Position numbers and translations under genes: made by a program. Shown here piece after piece: positions 61,689-64,000 of a DNA stretch of 64,000 nt. The number at the start of each line of letters is the position of its first letter. Positions within the stretch are counted from its first letter, which is position 1. Below the pieces are notes generated by a model that saw nothing but the letters and a program-made list of their open reading frames with translations, had not been told where the DNA came from and did not search any database. This DNA comes from a bacterium. Its GTDB lineage: Bacteria > Actinomycetota > Acidimicrobiia > Spongiisociales > Spongiisociaceae. The stretch lies in NCBI GenBank assembly GCA_028821575.1, contig JAPPFW010000029.1, forward strand, positions 1 through 64,000, read 5' to 3'.

Positions 61689-62688
61689 TCTGTTCCTGGG
61701 TCCCGAGCGAGATCAGCAAGTCGCCCGGCAGGAATACGAACCGCCCCGGCGGATTGGTCACAAAGTCGTTACCTCTCTGCACGGATAGGATCGTGGCGCC
61801 GGTCTTCGTGCGGATACCGCAAGCGGCGAGTGAGCGGTCGGCGAACGCCGAATCCGGGGTGACGAGCACCTCGCCCAACACGACCTTGAACTCGCCGTCG
61901 TGCAGGACCACGTCAAGAAACTCCGCCACCTCGGGATGGGAGACCAGGGCCGCCATACGCGCCCCTCCGATCTGCTGAGGATTCACCACCCGATCGGCAC
62001 CGGCCCGCCGCAGCTTCGGTATGGTTCTCGACTCATTGGCCCTGGCAATGATGAAGAGTCCGGGGTTGAGAGCTCGGGAGGTCAGGGTTATGAACAAGTT
62101 GTCAACATCGGAATGAAGGGCCACCACCAGCGTCTTGGCCCGATCCAGACCGGCTTGGAGAAGGATCGAATCTTCCGTGGCATCCCCCAGAACCATCCGA
62201 TGCCCTTCGGGAAACACCTTGTTTTCGGGTTCCTTGTAGTCGACCGCCACGACGGCCTCCCCTGCCTTCAGTAGCTCGTCCTCGATCGCGCGTCCGACCT
62301 GGCCGTACCCGCACAGCACCACATGGTTGTCCAACCGATCGATCCCTCGTTGCATCCGGTTTCTCTGGTACTTGTCATCGAGGCGATACTCGAACATCGT
62401 CTCGATCAGAACCCCAAGGGTATACAGGCTCGTGCCGGTTCCGAACATGATCAGAAGGACGGTGAATACCTTATAGCGCGCGGTTATCTCGCCGATGTCA
62501 CGGAAGCCCACCGTGGAGATGGTGATGACGGTCTGGTAGACGGCATCGATCAGGTCCAACCCGAGCACTACGTATCCGCCCGTCCCCGCCGCGATCACCA
62601 TGGCAAGCACACCCATGCTGACCTTGAATCGATCCCAGGGATCCCTGGGAATACCCCATCTGACCACCGTTGCCGGTAAGAACTTCAC
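61654..62688 (-). CDS. Potassium channel with RCK (TrkA-N/TrkA-C) domains
   Basis: A 344-residue protein: two membrane helices around a pore loop (about 20-95), an RCK/TrkA-N Rossmann domain starting VLCGYGQVGRAI (near 125), and a TrkA-C domain (about 255-340). The selectivity filter reads STVGFRD (58-64) instead of the usual TVGYGD or TVGFGD. It probably gates potassium (or another cation) by ligand binding at the RCK ring. Immediately downstream is plsC. Confidence 0.9.
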   Translation of the reverse strand: MKFLPATVVRWGIPRDPWDRFKVSMGVLAMVIAAGTGGYVVLGLDLIDAVYQTVITISTVGFRDIGEITARYKVFTVLLIMFGTGTSLYTLGVLIETMFEYRLDDKYQRNRMQRGIDRLDNHVVLCGYGQVGRAIEDELLKAGEAVVAVDYKEPENKVFPEGHRMVLGDATEDSILLQAGLDRAKTLVVALHSDVDNLFITLTSRALNPGLFIIARANESRTIPKLRRAGADRVVNPQQIGGARMAALVSHPEVAEFLDVVLHDGEFKVVLGEVLVTPDSAFADRSLAACGIRTKTGATILSVQRGNDFVTNPPGRFVFLPGDLLISLGTQEQIEALRAQAQER

Positions 62689-62706
62689 ACCGGCGAAGGA
62701 TAAAGG

Positions 62707-62734
62707 CTACTGGCTGGTGACTGGTGACTCGTGG
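62707..62734. repeat. Heptamer repeat array
   Basis: CTACTGG, CTGGTGA x2, CTCGTGG in a 7-bp register, upstream of the potassium channel gene. Confidence 0.7.
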
Positions 62735-62823
62735 TCTGCAAGTGACACGCGTGGCCCCCCCGGAAGCAGCGTGACAATCGAACAGCGAACGGGCAGGAGG
62801 CACCATTCGATCCGACAGGTCGG

Positions 62824-62851
62824 CACTGGCCACTGACCACGGACCACTGAC
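62824..62851. repeat. Heptamer repeat array downstream of chrA
   Basis: CACTGGC, CACTGAC, CACGGAC, CACTGAC in a 7-bp register, ending three bases before the chrA stop codon. Confidence 0.75.
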
Positions 62852-62853
62852 CG

Positions 62854-64000
62854 TCAGATCGCCGCCATCAACGCGCCTGCGGCTGCGGTGATAATCACGA
62901 CCAACCATGGAGGGAGCTTCCAGAACGCGAGCATCAGGAATGCGACGAGCGCCAGCCCGAAGTCGGCCGGGCCCAGGATGGCGCTCGACCAGAGAGGATC
63001 GTACAGTGCGGAGAGGAGGATCCCCACCACCACCGCGTTGACCCCGGCCAGGACTGCCTGAACGCCCGGACGCGAGCGCAGCGCGCCGAACGACGGCAGG
63101 GTGGCCACCACGATCAGGAAGGATGGAAGGTAGATGGCGGCCAGCGCGAGGGCCGCGCCCGCCAACCCGTTCGGCTCCGGACCCATCGAGAACCCGATAT
63201 AGGCCGCGAACGTGAAGATCGGCCCGGGTATGGCCTGGGCTGCACCGAAGCCGGCCAGGAACGTCTCCTCGTCGATCCAACCCGACTCAACCACCTCTCC
63301 CTCCAGCAGCGGTAGGACCACCGGAGCGCCCCCGAACACCAGGGCACCCGAGCCGTAGAAGGCGTCGGCGGTATCGACGGCGTGAGAGTCGAGCGCGGCC
63401 CGCAGCACCGGCAGTGCCACGAGCAGACCAACGAAGAGCGCTGTGCTCACCACGGCCGCCGGCCTACCGGCGCCCAACTCGCGGGAGCGGGCCGCCGGCG
63501 TCTCCCCGCGTAGCAGGAACCACCCCAAGATCCCGCCGGCGACGATGACCGCCACGATGGTTGTGCGCGCCGAGGAAGGGAACGCGAGGAGGGCTGCGGT
63601 GGCGAGGACGACCATCGAGCTCCGTGTCCTGTCAGGAGCGAGTTGGCGCCACAGTTTCCACACCGCCAGGGCCACCACCGGCACCGCCACGACCACCAGG
63701 CCATGGATCCATCCCGCGAACTGCTCCGTCAGCCGTGACGCCGTCCATGCGAACGCGGTGAGCAATACGGCAGAGGGCAGGGCAAAACCGAGCCACGCCG
63801 CGAACCCGCCCAGCATCCCCCGGCGCATGATCCCTATGGCCATGGCGACCTTGCTGCTTCCCGCTCCCGGGAAAACCTGGGACAGCGCAACGAGGTCGGC
63901 GAACGTCTCGTGATCCAGCCACCCTCGTCGCTGCACGTACTCGTTCTCGAAATAGGCGAAGTGCGCCAGCGGACCACCGAAGGCAACACATCCAAGCCGC
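62854..64000 (-). CDS. chrA: Chromate transporter ChrA (5' end cut by window)
   Basis: The frame runs to the window edge, so the N-terminus lies outside. The visible 382 residues contain the N-terminal-half FGGPLAHFAYFENEYV and QVFPGAGSSKVAMAIG, and in the second half GGAPVVLPLLEGEVV and AQAIPGPIFTFAAYIGF, the two signature blocks of bidomain CHR transporters. It exports chromate. The last codons reach a heptamer array. Confidence 0.92.
   Translation of the reverse strand, partial: RLGCVAFGGPLAHFAYFENEYVQRRGWLDHETFADLVALSQVFPGAGSSKVAMAIGIMRRGMLGGFAAWLGFALPSAVLLTAFAWTASRLTEQFAGWIHGLVVVAVPVVALAVWKLWRQLAPDRTRSSMVVLATAALLAFPSSARTTIVAVIVAGGILGWFLLRGETPAARSRELGAGRPAAVVSTALFVGLLVALPVLRAALDSHAVDTADAFYGSGALVFGGAPVVLPLLEGEVVESGWIDEETFLAGFGAAQAIPGPIFTFAAYIGFSMGPEPNGLAGAALALAAIYLPSFLIVVATLPSFGALRSRPGVQAVLAGVNAVVVGILLSALYDPLWSSAILGPADFGLALVAFLMLAFWKLPPWLVVIITAAAGALMAAI

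Noticed and set aside
25162-62851. CRISPR array as an explanation of the intergenic repeats
   Set aside because: Units are 7 bp without 30-bp repeats or unique spacers, are found at many loci, and no cas gene is present.

Overview
The window is about 64 kb of high-GC DNA (near 65% G+C by eye) from a Gram-positive-type bacterium of the phylum Actinomycetota. The gene order is a recognisable actinobacterial core. On the minus strand it runs DUF2342 metalloprotease, tilS, hpt, [inserted purine permease], ftsH, folE, folP, a phosphatase-like gene, folB, folK, [inserted secreted-protein genes], a DUF2520 oxidoreductase, panC, coaX, lysS and clpC. Further left come disA, carD, ispD, ispF, cysS and rlmB. 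DUF3263, DUF3574, LytR_C, an ECF sigma/anti-sigma pair of SigR/RsrA type and lipoprotein solute receptors fit the same group. My best guess at class level is an uncultured Acidimicrobiia, but that is inference from gene content.

Layout. Positions 1-2.9 kb are an accessory tail: a small membrane protein, an AAA_14/DUF4143 ATPase preceded by four 23-bp repeats, a DUF1697 gene and a remnant resembling the C-terminus of a DUF499 ATPase. It is bounded at 2871 by the 3' end of a tRNA gene without its 5' part, as expected for an attachment site. From 2.9 to 8.6 kb are envelope and unknown genes and tRNA-Thr(UGU). From 9 to 21.3 kb lie two successive HAAT-family (Liv-type) ABC importer operons; one receptor carries two near-identical binding domains in one chain. 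From 21.7 to 27.4 kb are rlmB, cysS, ispF, ispD, carD and disA. From 27.4 to 36.7 kb are a zinc-ribbon/discoidin protein, a cytochrome P450, a nucleoside hydrolase and a BMP-type nucleoside ABC importer, whose receptor is also a tandem duplication. From 36.8 to 58.2 kb is the conserved clpC-lysS-pantothenate-folate-ftsH-hpt-tilS block. From 58.3 to 64 kb are small membrane proteins, an MpaB-like oxygenase, a sigma/anti-sigma pair, tRNA-Thr(CGU), plsC, a potassium channel and a chromate transporter cut by the window edge.

How genes work together. The nucleoside importer, nucleoside hydrolase, purine permease and hypoxanthine phosphoribosyltransferase could form a purine uptake and salvage route. 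folE-folP-folB-folK supply folate; panC, coaX and possibly the DUF2520 protein serve coenzyme A; ispD, ispF and the prenyl synthase serve isoprenoids. ClpC, FtsH and the ClpN-FolB chimera link proteolysis with the folate operon.

Most unusual points: (1) FolB fused to a duplicated ClpC N-terminal domain; (2) two unrelated ABC receptors that each became in-frame tandem duplicates; (3) at least eleven intergenic arrays of short tandem repeats with a strict 7-bp period, often overlapping stop codons and once translated as the tail of PanC; (4) a secreted metzincin gene interrupted at a T8 tract; (5) a 23-bp operator-like array ahead of the AAA_14 ATPase.
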